The notes beneath the pieces were generated by a model that searched no databases, had not been told where the DNA came from, and was given only the letters and a program-made list of their open reading frames with translations. Positions 8,511 through 16,926 of a stretch of DNA of 64,000 nt are shown one piece after another (the first letter of the stretch is position 1; each line of letters opens with the position of its first letter). The DNA lies in contig NZ_DASZKT010000044.1 in assembly GCF_035552695.1 (NCBI RefSeq), forward strand, positions 1 to 64,000, in the 5' to 3' direction. The DNA is from Actinospica sp035552695. GTDB lineage: Bacteria; Actinomycetota; Actinomycetes; Streptomycetales; Catenulisporaceae. Made by a program: the position numbers and the translations under genes.

Positions 8511-9353
8511 TCAGCGGTCGGCGGCGGACTCGAGCGTCGGCTCGGCGGACGGGGTGCCGGCCAGTTCGGGCTCGACGGCGGGCAGGAAGCGTCCGACCAG
8601 CACCTTGTAGAGCCACGCACCGAGCACGGCGCCGATCAGCGGCGCCACTATGGGCACCCAGAAGTAGAGGTCTCCGTATTGATCACGGAAGGCTGAGCCG
8701 TAGCCGGTGAAGTAGGACGCGAGCCGCGGGCCGAAGTCACGGGCCGGGTTGATCGCGTAGCCGGCGTCGGTGCCCCAGGCCATGCCGATCGCCACGACGA
8801 TGAAGCCGACGACGACGGGGGCGAGATTTCCGATCGGCGCGGTGTTGCGCGAGTCGGTCACCGCGTAGACCAGGAAGAGCAGCAGCGCGGTGCCGATGAT
8901 CTGGTCGCGGAAGGCGCCCCACTCGCTCACTCCGGCGGTGAGGCTGCCGTTGCCCGGCAGGGTGGAGAAGATGCCCTGGCTCTTGACCGTGTGGCCCGGG
9001 TCGAAGCGCGCGATGACCTCGGTGTAGTTCCAGCGCACGACCAGCGCGGCGGCGAACGCGCCCGCGGTCTGGGCCAGCGAGTAGGGCAGCACCTTGCGCC
9101 AGGGGAAGCCGCTGAAGACCGCGTTGGCGAAGGTCACGGCTGGGTTCAGATGCCCGCCGGTGACCTTGCCGGCCACGTAGATGCCCAGGATCACGCCGAA
9201 GCCCCAGGCCCAGGCGATGCTGTCGTGGCTGCCGATGCCCCCCGCCACCACCTGGGCGACCACGCCGACGCCGATGGCGATCAGGATGAAGGTGCCGGCG
9301 AACTCGGCCGCCAGCTCTCCCAAGAGCCCGTGGGCCTTGAGTCTTGCCACCAT
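8511..9353 (-). CDS. glpF: Aquaglyceroporin / glycerol uptake facilitator
   Basis: A 280-residue MIP-family channel with the two pore boxes GGHLNPAVTFANA and GYAINPARDFGPR and about six membrane segments. The DFGPR context of the second NPA box, with Asp after Arg, is typical of glycerol facilitators rather than strict water channels. The start follows GAGGAGGAGAC. It is the first gene of glpFKD; its promoter lies in the intergenic region with two operator palindromes for the divergent IclR-type regulator. Confidence 0.95.
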   Translation of the reverse strand: MVARLKAHGLLGELAAEFAGTFILIAIGVGVVAQVVAGGIGSHDSIAWAWGFGVILGIYVAGKVTGGHLNPAVTFANAVFSGFPWRKVLPYSLAQTAGAFAAALVVRWNYTEVIARFDPGHTVKSQGIFSTLPGNGSLTAGVSEWGAFRDQIIGTALLLFLVYAVTDSRNTAPIGNLAPVVVGFIVVAIGMAWGTDAGYAINPARDFGPRLASYFTGYGSAFRDQYGDLYFWVPIVAPLIGAVLGAWLYKVLVGRFLPAVEPELAGTPSAEPTLESAADR

Positions 9354-9418
9354 GTCTCCTCCTCGAGACGAGTGGGTGGAACAGGCGCCTGAGTCCGCGG
9401 GAACGCGGGGCGCCGACG

Positions 9419-9443
9419 GTTTCCAAGGTTCCTCTTCGGAAAC
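9419..9443. promoter_or_regulatory. Inverted repeat upstream of glpF
   Basis: GTTTCC (9419-9424) and GGAAAC (9438-9443), 13 nt apart, lie in the glpF leader next to operator 1. It may be a secondary regulator contact or chance. Confidence 0.25.
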
Positions 9444-9462
9444 ATTCAGTCAACGAACGCCA

Positions 9463-9477
9463 TTCGACAATGTCGAA
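9463..9477. promoter_or_regulatory. Operator 1 of the gyl regulon (predicted)
   Basis: Perfect palindrome TTCGAC-aat-GTCGAA, embedded in CATTCGACAATGTCGAAC. The same sequence with a different central triplet recurs at 9590-9604; two such sites in one divergent intergenic region between glpF and an IclR-family gene are strong evidence for the binding site of that regulator. Confidence 0.8.
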
Positions 9478-9589
9478 CACTGGCCGGATCGGTTGCCCTG
9501 GTCTACCATCACGGGCCATGTCCGGACGAGAAGGCGGCGCGGCCCACTCCCAACACTGGGGCCTGTTCTCGTCCACGCAAGCCCGGCCA

Positions 9590-9604
9590 TTCGACATAGT
9601 CGAA
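9590..9604. promoter_or_regulatory. Operator 2 of the gyl regulon (predicted), at the regulator promoter
   Basis: Perfect palindrome TTCGAC-ata-GTCGAA in the context CCATTCGACATAGTCGAACG, matching operator 1 over about 16 positions. It covers the expected -35 region of the leaderless regulator gene, implying autoregulation. Confidence 0.8.
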
Positions 9605-9619
9605 CGCACGTCGGCCAGC

Positions 9620-9625
9620 TACCAT
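9620..9625 (+). promoter_or_regulatory. -10 box of a leaderless promoter for gylR
   Basis: TACCAT ends exactly 7 nt before the ATG at 9633, the spacing expected when transcription starts at the first base of the start codon. No ribosome binding site precedes the ATG. Confidence 0.6.
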
Positions 9626-9632
9626 CGGTCGC

Positions 9633-10400
9633 ATGCCCGGACCCGTCCAGTCGATCGAACGCGCCGCGGCGATCCTGCGCCTGCTCGCACGCGGTTCGGG
9701 ACGCCTCGGAGTGGGGGAGATCTCCACCTCGCTGGGCCTGGCCAAGGGCACGACGCACGGCATCCTGAAGACGCTTCAGGACGTCGGATTCGTCGAGCAG
9801 GACAAGGCCAGCGGCAAGTACCAGCTCGGTGCCACGCTGCTCCATCTGGGCACCAGCTACCTCGACGTCAACGAGCTGCGCTCGCGGGCGATCAACTGGG
9901 CCGACGCGCTCGCCTCGCGCAGCGGGGAGGCGGTGCGGATCGGCACCCCGCTGGACGGCAAGGTGCTGGTCGTGCACCACGTCTTCCGTCCGGACGACTC
10001 GCTGCAGACCCTCGACACCGGCACCCTGCTGCCGGTGCACGCCACCGCGCTCGGCAAGATCCTGCTCGCCTACGACTCGGGCGTGGCGGCCGAGGTGGCC
10101 GGCGCGCAGCTGGACCAGTACACCCGGCGCACGCTGGTCACCCCGGCCGCGCTGCGCAAGGCGGTCGCCGAGGTGCGCGAGCTGGGCTGGGCCGCGGAGG
10201 CCGAGGAGTACACCACCGGTCAGGCCTCGATCGCCGCACCCATCCGCGGGTACGGTGGCTACGTGGTCGGCGCGATCAGCATCGGCGGGTCGGTGGACCG
10301 GCTCTTCCCCGCCTCTGGCCGCGTGGACCAGAGCCAGGTGACGTTCGTGCAGAACGCCGCGCGGGCCATCTCCCGCGATCTCGGCGCCGGCCGCTGGTGA
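9633..10400 (+). CDS. gylR: IclR-family regulator of glycerol catabolism (GylR-like)
   Basis: A 255-residue regulator: N-terminal winged helix-turn-helix (res ~1-65, SIERAAAILRLLARGS and LGLAKGTTHGILKTLQDVGFV) and C-terminal IclR effector domain (res ~75-250, LLPVHATALGKILLAYD). IclR-type GylR proteins control glycerol operons in Streptomyces, and this gene is divergent to glpFKD with two identical-type palindromes between them. It is probably a repressor relieved by glycerol or glycerol-3-phosphate. The ATG appears leaderless. It lies 76 nt upstream of the second glycerol kinase, which it may also control. Confidence 0.9.
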   Translation: MPGPVQSIERAAAILRLLARGSGRLGVGEISTSLGLAKGTTHGILKTLQDVGFVEQDKASGKYQLGATLLHLGTSYLDVNELRSRAINWADALASRSGEAVRIGTPLDGKVLVVHHVFRPDDSLQTLDTGTLLPVHATALGKILLAYDSGVAAEVAGAQLDQYTRRTLVTPAALRKAVAEVRELGWAAEAEEYTTGQASIAAPIRGYGGYVVGAISIGGSVDRLFPASGRVDQSQVTFVQNAARAISRDLGAGRW

Positions 10401-10476
10401 CCACCGAGACCGGGAACGGCGCTGGTCCCCGGCAGCTCCCGCACTCCGCCGCAACGACGCTGCGAAAGGCTTCCAG

Positions 10477-11994
10477 ATGGTCGCGCGCTACGTAATGTCC
10501 GTTGATCAGGGCACGACATCCACCCGTTGCATCCTGTTCGACCAGGGCGGGCGCATGGTCTCGGTGACGCAGCGGGAGCACCGGCAGCGCTACCCGAAGC
10601 CCGGCTGGGTCGAGCACGACGCAACCGAGATCTGGCGGAACCTGGAGCACATGGCCCCGGAGGCGCTGGCCCGCGCCGGCGTGGACGCGAGCCAGGTCGT
10701 CGCGCTCGGCATCGCGAACCAGCGTGAGACGACCGTGCTCTGGGACCGGCACACCGGTAACCCGGTCGGCCGCGCCGTGGTCTGGCAGGACACCCGCACC
10801 GACGAAGTGGTCGAGGCCTTCGCGAGCCGGCCCGGCGCGGAGATCGTCCTCGAGCGTTCCGGGCTCCCGCTGGCCAGCTACTTCTCCGCGCCCCGGCTGC
10901 GCTGGCTGCTCGACCACACCCCGGGCCTGCACGAACGGGCCGAGCGCGGCGACGTGCTGTTCGGCACGATGGAGAGCTGGCTGGTGTGGAACCTCACCGG
11001 CGGCGTGAACGGCGGAGTGCACGTGACGGACGTGACCAACGCCAGCCGCACGCTGCTGATGAACATCGAGACGCTGCAGTGGGACAAGGACCTGATGGCG
11101 TTCTTCGACATTCCGGCCGCGATGCTCCCGGAGATCCGTTCGAACGCGGAACTCTACGGCACGGCGACCAAGGCGGTCCCGGGCGTGCGGATCAGCGCGG
11201 CGCTCGGTGACCAGCAGGCTGCGCTGTTCGGCCAGACCTGTTTCGCTCAAGGCGAGGCCAAGTGCACGTACGGCACCGGCAGCTTCCTGCTGCTCAACAC
11301 GGGTACCGTGCCGGTCCGCTCCAGCCACGGCCTGCTGACGACCGTCGGTTACCGGATCGGCGACGAACCGGCCGTCTACGCACTCGAAGGTTCGATCGCC
11401 GTGACCGGCTCGCTGGTCCAGTGGTTCCGCGACAGCCTCGGGTTGATTTCGACGGCCCCCGAGATCGAGACCCTCGCCCGCACGGTCGAGGACAACGGCG
11501 GCTGCTACATCGTCCCCGCGTTCTCCGGCCTGTTCGCCCCGCACTGGCGCGCCGACGCCCGCGGCATCATCGTCGGCCTGACCTCGTACATCACCAAGGG
11601 CCACCTCGCCAGAGCGGTGCTTGAGGCGACCGGCTGGCAGACCCGCGAGGTGGTCGACGCGATGAACGCCGACTCAGGGCTGGAACTCAGTACCCTGAAG
11701 GTGGATGGCGGAATGACCGCCGACAATCTGCTGATGCAGTTCATCGCCGACGTCCTCCCGGCCCCCGTGGTAAGGCCCATGGTCGCCGAGACCGTCTCAC
11801 TCGGCGCCGCCTACGCAGCGGGCCTTGCCGTCGGCTACTGGCCCGACCTCGAAGGCCTCCGCCGCAACTGGCACCGCGCCGCCCAATGGCTGCCCACCAT
11901 GGACGCCGACCGCCGCGAGAGCGAATACGCCAACTGGAAGCGCGCGGTAGAGCGGACGTTCGGCTGGGTCCGGTCGACGCACACGGGGGCGTAG
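10477..11994 (+). CDS. Second glycerol kinase (paralogue)
   Basis: A 505-residue FGGY kinase with the same signature segments as the operon copy: VDQGTTSTRCILFDQGG, GIANQRETTVLWD, WQDTRTDEV, YGTGSFLLLNTG and KVDGGMTADNLLMQFIADVLPAPVV. The start at 10477 has AAAGG 7 nt upstream; an ATG at 10495 is also possible. Two glycerol kinases flanking one GylR-like regulator suggest duplication with divergence. It may phosphorylate glycerol under other conditions or act on a related polyol. A copy of a dispersed repeat begins a few bases after its stop. Confidence 0.93.
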   Translation: MVARYVMSVDQGTTSTRCILFDQGGRMVSVTQREHRQRYPKPGWVEHDATEIWRNLEHMAPEALARAGVDASQVVALGIANQRETTVLWDRHTGNPVGRAVVWQDTRTDEVVEAFASRPGAEIVLERSGLPLASYFSAPRLRWLLDHTPGLHERAERGDVLFGTMESWLVWNLTGGVNGGVHVTDVTNASRTLLMNIETLQWDKDLMAFFDIPAAMLPEIRSNAELYGTATKAVPGVRISAALGDQQAALFGQTCFAQGEAKCTYGTGSFLLLNTGTVPVRSSHGLLTTVGYRIGDEPAVYALEGSIAVTGSLVQWFRDSLGLISTAPEIETLARTVEDNGGCYIVPAFSGLFAPHWRADARGIIVGLTSYITKGHLARAVLEATGWQTREVVDAMNADSGLELSTLKVDGGMTADNLLMQFIADVLPAPVVRPMVAETVSLGAAYAAGLAVGYWPDLEGLRRNWHRAAQWLPTMDADRRESEYANWKRAVERTFGWVRSTHTGA

Positions 11995-11997
11995 GAG

Positions 11998-12264
11998 CTG
12001 AGGTTCACGAAGTCGCCGCTTTGCGACTGTGGTGATGAGGCGCGCCTCGGTTTCGCTCGGTTCGAGGCGTTGGCGTTCGTGCGGTCCGTGTTCGGCCGCT
12101 ACCTACGGTCCGATGCTCCGCTGCGCTCCGCATCGGGCCTACGTTCGGGCCGATTACCTACTACCTATCCCGCCCACCCGCCCCAGCCTCCGGCCCTACG
12201 CTACGCGGCCGCCCACGTCGCTTCGCTCCTCCGGGCGGCCACTACGCTCCGGGCCTACGGCGAC
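11998..12264 (+). repeat. Dispersed repeat family, copy A
   Basis: About 265 bp, beginning 4 nt after the preceding stop codon with CTGAGGTTC and the shared block around TCGCCGCTT. Module 1 runs through GATGCTCCGCTGCGCTCCGC and CGGGCCTACG; a short middle segment follows; module 2 contains GGCCGCCC...GGGCGGCC stem arms and ends near GGGCCTACGG. Matching copies lie at 41685, 43178 and (inverted) 47262. It has no credible coding content. Confidence 0.85.
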
Positions 12265-12481
12265 ACGCACGGCTTGGGTGGTGGCCGATGTGGCGTCGGC
12301 GGATTGCGGTTTGCGGCGCATCACAGATGAGGGTGGAGCGGTCGGCGGCGCGGTCGACAGCGACATCGAGGACATCGACCGATCCGCGGTCGTCAGGCAG
12401 CATCGCCGCCGCATGCGGCACGCCGTCGATCCGTCGATATTCCGTTGCTGTCGGTGTTGTGGTTGCGTAGAGTGCCCGCTC
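12265..12481. other. Non-coding spacer between repeat A and the patatin-like gene
   Basis: No gene is supported here. A frame continuous with the patatin gene runs back to 12029 but translates repeat sequence and contains no family-like residues. TAGAGT (12468-12473) lies 8 nt before the GTG at 12482 and could be a leaderless-type -10 box. Confidence 0.5.
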
Positions 12482-13384
12482 GTGAGCGAGCGGGCGTTGG
12501 TTCTTGGTGGTGGTGGAGCGGCGGGCAATGCGTGGCTGATCGGCGTCGTCGCCGGCCTGTGTGATGCCGGGTTGGAAGTGACCGAGGCCGATCTGATTAT
12601 CGGGACGTCGGCCGGGTCGACGGCTGCGGCCCAGATCAGCGGCGCGGCCAAACCGGCGGAACTGTTTGCCGGCATCCTTGCCGCTGCGCCGCAGCCGCAC
12701 CCGCAGCCGCGGGCTCGTCCGGTCGGATCAGGCGGTGGGCGTGGCCCGAATGTGCCGGTGACGGACCATCTGGAGAAGACGAGCCGAATCATCGCGGCCG
12801 CGGAGGATGCGGCCGACATGCGCCGCAGATTGGGTGCGGCGGCGCTGGAAATGGATGCGGTGTTGGGCACCGCTGGGCAAACGCAGCGGCGCGCTGTCGT
12901 CGCCGCTCGGCTGACCGATCGGCACTGGCCGCAGCGGCCGATGCGCATCGTCGCCGTTGATGCCCACACCGGCGAGCCGGTCGTGTTCGACCGCGACAGC
13001 GGAGTCGACCTGGTGGACGCCGTCACCGCCAGCACTGCCGGGCCCGGCGCCCCTGCCCACGGCATCGGCGACAATCGTTACATCGACGGCGGCTACCGAT
13101 CCAACGAGAATGTCGATCTGGCAGCCGGATACGAGCGTGTGCTGGTGCTGTCACCGCTCGGCGGCAGAACACGGATGCCGCTCGAGTGGGGCATGCATCT
13201 TGCGGCACAGGCCGACGAATTACGCGCACGCGGAAGCAAAGTTGAAACCATCCTCCCGGATAGCGAATCCCGCAATGCATTCGGCAGCAATCTGATGGAT
13301 CTGTCGACGCGTACGCCTGCCGCCCGAGCCGGTTACAACCAAGGCAGAGCCCTTGCCGAGCAGCTGACCGAATTCTGGCGCTGA
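12482..13384 (+). CDS. Patatin-like phospholipase family protein
   Basis: A 300-residue lipid acyl hydrolase of the RssA/patatin family. It shows the oxyanion glycine loop VLGGGGAAGNAWLIG (res ~7-21), the nucleophile elbow GTSAGS (res ~41-46) and the second catalytic residue in YIDGGYRSNENV, forming a Ser-Asp dyad. The GTG at 12482 starts directly before the conserved N-terminus; a longer open frame upstream runs through repeat DNA and is rejected. No signal peptide is seen. The membrane-lipid substrate is unknown. The next gene is convergent. Confidence 0.85.
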   Translation: MSERALVLGGGGAAGNAWLIGVVAGLCDAGLEVTEADLIIGTSAGSTAAAQISGAAKPAELFAGILAAAPQPHPQPRARPVGSGGGRGPNVPVTDHLEKTSRIIAAAEDAADMRRRLGAAALEMDAVLGTAGQTQRRAVVAARLTDRHWPQRPMRIVAVDAHTGEPVVFDRDSGVDLVDAVTASTAGPGAPAHGIGDNRYIDGGYRSNENVDLAAGYERVLVLSPLGGRTRMPLEWGMHLAAQADELRARGSKVETILPDSESRNAFGSNLMDLSTRTPAARAGYNQGRALAEQLTEFWR

Positions 13385-13433
13385 CGTCTGCGAAACCAGT
13401 CGAATCGATAAGCGTGATGAAAGCTGCTCAGGG

Positions 13434-14261
13434 TCACACCCTTTTCACGCGACCTCGACGTGGGAACGTGAGGTCTAGGATGTCTTCGACCTGTTCATCC
13501 AGGCAGCGCACCCGGTATGCGACGGCTGGCAAGCCGGCGGCTCGAGCCAACTGGAACACCTCGTCCGGTGAGAAGGGGAGGTTCTCGACGATGGCGAGGC
13601 GCAATCCCTGATTGTCCAGCAGGAGTAGAACGCGTTCGCGGAAGATGCGGGTGTGGTACTGCGGGCTGAGTGGCACGACCGCTTCGAACCAGACCAGTTC
13701 GGCTACGCTCTTCTTCGCTCGACGGTCGCGCGTGGGCTGGTCGGGTGTGGCGATCGGGATCCGGTGTACGGTCCAGTCCTGCGAATCGCCGAGTTCGAGG
13801 TCGCGGCGGTCGAGGCGCACCCAGGAGCCGAATGTCTTGCCGGGTGGCCCGTGGCGCAGCAGCTTCCGGGAGCCGGATATCTTCGTCTTTCCAGGCACGT
13901 AGTCGCCGAGCGATCTGGGCCGGCCCGAGGCGCCGCGCTCCGGGTCGAAGCCCTCCAACGCCCCCGATACGGCGTCGGCCTCGTCGATCTGGCCGCCGGG
14001 CGCACCCTCGGCCCTGCTCGGGCCGTTCTGCCATCGCGCGTGCTGAGCAGCGGCTCGCCCCAGTAGTTCGATCAGTTCCCTGGCGCGCTCGGATCGCCGC
14101 GCCTGCATCGGACGCATCGGCCCGAGCATACGAAGCGCCACCTCCAGCCATTCTGGCTGACGGGCCTCGATGAGGCTCCCGCGCTCACGGCCGCGCTTTC
14201 CGCCGTCGTAGGCGCCGATGGCAGCATTCATTTGACGAGTCTCGCCCCTTGCCCTGGGCAT
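13434..14261 (-). CDS. Hypothetical protein, family not recognised
   Basis: A 275-residue, Arg-rich protein. The ATG at 14261 is chosen because GAGGGGAGGG lies about 6 nt upstream; the frame extends to 14300 without a better start. The middle carries SGSRKLLRHGPPGKTFGSWV and WVRLDRRDLELGDSQDW; the C-terminal third (VLLLLDNQGLRLAIVENLPFSPDEVFQLARAAGLPAVAYRVR) looks well folded, with a pattern like a small alpha/beta domain. No membrane segment, signal peptide or known catalytic motif is seen. It is convergent with the patatin gene. It is probably a real gene of unknown function. Confidence 0.65.
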   Translation of the reverse strand: MPRARGETRQMNAAIGAYDGGKRGRERGSLIEARQPEWLEVALRMLGPMRPMQARRSERARELIELLGRAAAQHARWQNGPSRAEGAPGGQIDEADAVSGALEGFDPERGASGRPRSLGDYVPGKTKISGSRKLLRHGPPGKTFGSWVRLDRRDLELGDSQDWTVHRIPIATPDQPTRDRRAKKSVAELVWFEAVVPLSPQYHTRIFRERVLLLLDNQGLRLAIVENLPFSPDEVFQLARAAGLPAVAYRVRCLDEQVEDILDLTFPRRGRVKRV

Positions 14262-14399
14262 CAGCACCCTCCCCTCAAGCGCTCCGTCCCGGTCCCGCAA
14301 GCCGCTGTCAACGACCTGAGTGAAGGCGCGTGAAGTCGACGATACAGACAGTGCCGCTCGGGCGCGGAATATCGGGATATGTAGTCGGTGAGACCGCCC

Positions 14400-15148
14400 C
14401 TACTGCCCCGACAGCCTCGGCAGGATGTGCTGCGCGTCGCCGTTCTCGAGGCTGCGCTCGACCAGCAGGGCGGCGGAGCCGAGGATCTGCGGGTCCGGCG
14501 TCCTGGCGACCTCAGGGTCCTTGTTCGCATACGGGAAAAGGGAGAGCACGTGCTGCATCGCGGCGAGGCGGGCGCGCTTCTTGTCGTTGCTCTTGATCAC
14601 CGTCCACGGGGCGTCGGCGGTGTCGGTGTAGAAGAACATCGCCTCCTTCGCGTCGGTGTACTGGTGCCAGCGCTCCAGCGATGCGAGGTCCATGGGGCTG
14701 AGCTTCCACTGGCGCACGGGGTCCACCTGGCGGATCAGGAACTGTAACGCTGGAAGTACCACTGGGTGCGCTCGCGCTCGGTCGGCTTCTCCAGCGCGAC
14801 CACGTGCGCTCCGCGCGGGTTCAGGTGCTCGGTGAACCGCTTGATCGTGCCGCCCTCGCCCGCCGCGTCACGCCCCTCGAACAGGATCACCAGCCGGCCG
14901 CCGGTTTCCTTGATCCAGTTCTGCAGCTTCAGCAGTTCGATCTGCAGCAGTCGCTTGTCGTGCTCGTACTCGGCGCGGGAGATCCGCTCGGCGTACGGGT
15001 AGTTCTCGCGCCAGGTGTCCACCGCGTTGCCGTCGGCGTCGACGAGGACCGGATCGTCGTCGTCCGCGTCCTGCACCCGCAACCCTTCCGTGCGGGTGAC
15101 GTCTGCCAGGTCCCATCGCCGCGCGTCGGCGTCCGCTTCTGTGCTCAC
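14400..15148 (-). pseudogene. PPK2-family polyphosphate kinase, broken by an internal deletion and frame change
   Basis: The N-terminal part (15148 down to 14735) reads a PPK2 start through the Walker A-like segment LVILFEGRDAAGEGGTIKRF and ERTQWYFQRY, then stops after two codons. The C-terminal part (14762 down to 14400) resumes in another frame with FLIRQVDPVRQWKLSP, DLASLERW and APWTVIKSNDKKRARL. In intact PPK2 enzymes these segments are separated by some 60-70 residues including the Walker B-type DRSWYNR region; here they are fused near 14745. An internal deletion with frameshift is the simplest reading, so no active polyphosphate kinase is expected. Confidence 0.88.
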
Positions 15149-15220
15149 AGAGGCAATATGCCTAATCCGTGATCTCGTCGTCCGGCCATACGCCGAACAC
15201 TGGGCGAACAGGAGGGAGCC

Positions 15221-15292
15221 AACCGCGGCTCGACGGGGGTCCGGAACCGCGGCTTTACCGGGCCCGGCGCCGCGGCTCGACTGACCCGGCGC
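15221..15292. repeat. Three-copy 24-nt tandem repeat
   Basis: Units begin at 15221, 15245 and 15269, exactly 24 nt apart, each around a core CCGCGGCT followed by CGAC, TTAC and CGAC. It fills the gap between the PPK2 remnant and the DUF1877 gene. Confidence 0.65.
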
Positions 15293-15783
15293 TACAGCTC
15301 GACGCTGAAGATCACCGCGCGGCCGTCCTGCGCCGCGGCCTGGAAGAACGCTGCGATGCCTTCGACGTTCCCCCAGGTGTGGGCGAAGTCCTCCTCGCCG
15401 CGGCCGCGCTCGTAGCCCGGGAAGGCGAGCGCGTCGTAGCGGCGGCGCAGCCAGGCCTGGTCGATCGGCGTCAGCGCGTCGGCGACGGTGGAGACCTGGT
15501 CGGCGCGCACCAGTGCGACGAGGTAGTCCGAGTCCTCACACAGTTGCGCGCCGCCGAGTACGACGTGCGAAAGGGGGAAGGAGCCGGCGCCGGCGTCGAG
15601 CGTGCCGTCGGTCAGGCAGCGGTGCAGGGCGTCCCAGGCCCTGTCCGTGCCGAAGGCGAAATCCGCCTCCGAATCCTCCTCGATCTCCTCGACGATCGCG
15701 ATCACGGCCGCGTCGTCCTCGGCGCCGAGCAGCCGAGCCACGACGTCGTCGCCTATGGCGAAGTGCATCCCCAAGCCGGACAT
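15292..15783 (-). CDS. DUF1877 (YfbM-like) family protein
   Basis: A 163-residue soluble acidic protein with the features of the DUF1877/YfbM family: N-terminal MSGLGMHFAIGDDVVARLL, FGTDRAWDALHRCLTDG and SHVVLGGAQL in the middle, and HTWGNVEGIAAFFQAAAQDGRAVIF at the end. Family members are small cytoplasmic proteins of unknown function found across bacteria. It stands alone; the neighbouring PPK2 remnant and lactonase gene do not suggest a role. Confidence 0.85.
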   Translation of the reverse strand: MSGLGMHFAIGDDVVARLLGAEDDAAVIAIVEEIEEDSEADFAFGTDRAWDALHRCLTDGTLDAGAGSFPLSHVVLGGAQLCEDSDYLVALVRADQVSTVADALTPIDQAWLRRRYDALAFPGYERGRGEEDFAHTWGNVEGIAAFFQAAAQDGRAVIFSVEL

Positions 15784-15868
15784 TGCGCCGCGTCCTCTCC
15801 CCGGTCGGACTCCCGTCGCTTCGCAGGGAGCGTACCAGCGGCAAGGCCGGGCCGTACGGCTGCGTGCG

Positions 15869-16924
15869 TCAGCGCATGATGACGCAGGACGGCGCGGGGA
15901 CGTCCAAGGCCGCGCCGGTCGCGCTCGGGGTGCCGGTAGCCGGGTCGAGAGCGAACACCGTCACCTCGTCGGACAGCTGGTTCGAACAGAACAGCAGCGT
16001 GCCGTCGGGGGAGAGCACGATGTCGCGCGGCCATTTGCCACCGGTCGGGACCACGGAGACGAGTTCGGGCTTGCGGGGATCGACAAGCGCGTATGTACGG
16101 ATGGTGTCCGGGCCGCGTACCGCCAAATGGAGGAAGCGGCCGTCCGGGCTCACCCGGATACCGGAGGGGAAATCCTCGCCGAGCACGCCGTCCTCGACGA
16201 TCGGCACGTACGCGAGCGGGTGCAGCCGGCCGGTCGCCGCGTCGTATTCGCACACCGCGACCTCGAAGCCGAGTTCGCCGATGATGTACGCCAGTTCGCC
16301 GTTCGGGTGGAACGCCACATGGCGCGGTCCGAACGCGGGACGCAACGTCGTGCGCGACGCTTCGATGAGCGCGCCGTTCTCGGCGTCGAGTGCGTACGCG
16401 TACACGGTGTCGGTGCCGAGGTCGATCGCGTGGACGAAGCGGCCGTCCGGGTCTTCGGCGATCATGTGGGCGTGCGGCCCGGCCTGGCGCTCGATGTACG
16501 GGCCCGAGCCGACGTGCTGGACGAGCGTGGTCTGCTCGCCGACCGTGCCGTCCGCCGCGATCGGGTGCGCGGAGACCGAGCCCGAGACGTAGTCCGCCGC
16601 CACGAGATGCGTGCCACCGTTGACGACCGCAAGGTGGCAGGTCCCTGATCCGCCGGTCGGCTGCGCGTTCAGCACGCTGAGATCGCCGGTCTCGTCCAAG
16701 GCCAGCGCCAGCACGGCGCCCCGCTCGCCTTCGCAGGCCGCGTATACGAACCGGCCGTCCGCGCCGGCGGTGAGCCACGTCGGGTCCACGTTCGGCGCGA
16801 TGGGGGTGACGCCGCGAAGCTCGATCCGCGAGCCGTCGGGCGTGACCGTGGCCCGGAAGATCCCGCGCTCCGGGCTCGGCCCTTCGGTGTAGCTGCCGAT
16901 GAGCAGTTCAATGTTCGTGCTCAT
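15869..16924 (-). CDS. Lactonase-family beta-propeller (6-phosphogluconolactonase YbhE type)
   Basis: A 351-residue protein with repeated propeller blades: IELLIGSYTEGPSPERGIF at the N-terminus, LAVVNGGTHLVAADY, GPHAHMIAEDPDGRFVHAIDLG, RHVAFHPNGELAYIIGELG and GKWPRDIVLSPDGTLLFCSNQLSDEV. This is the YbhE/Pgl type that hydrolyses sugar lactones. ATG 16924 is preferred over GTG 16930 because GGAGGAGG is then 7 nt away. It is the last of four coupled minus-strand genes. With aminosugar-acid type neighbours, opening of an aldonolactone is a reasonable role. Confidence 0.87.
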   Translation of the reverse strand: MSTNIELLIGSYTEGPSPERGIFRATVTPDGSRIELRGVTPIAPNVDPTWLTAGADGRFVYAACEGERGAVLALALDETGDLSVLNAQPTGGSGTCHLAVVNGGTHLVAADYVSGSVSAHPIAADGTVGEQTTLVQHVGSGPYIERQAGPHAHMIAEDPDGRFVHAIDLGTDTVYAYALDAENGALIEASRTTLRPAFGPRHVAFHPNGELAYIIGELGFEVAVCEYDAATGRLHPLAYVPIVEDGVLGEDFPSGIRVSPDGRFLHLAVRGPDTIRTYALVDPRKPELVSVVPTGGKWPRDIVLSPDGTLLFCSNQLSDEVTVFALDPATGTPSATGAALDVPAPSCVIMR

Positions 16925-16926
16925 GC

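Noticed and set aside
12029..12481. N-terminal extension of the patatin-like protein by about 150 residues
   Set aside because: It translates repeat copy A and spacer DNA, has no family-like residues, and the conserved N-terminus starts right at GTG 12482.
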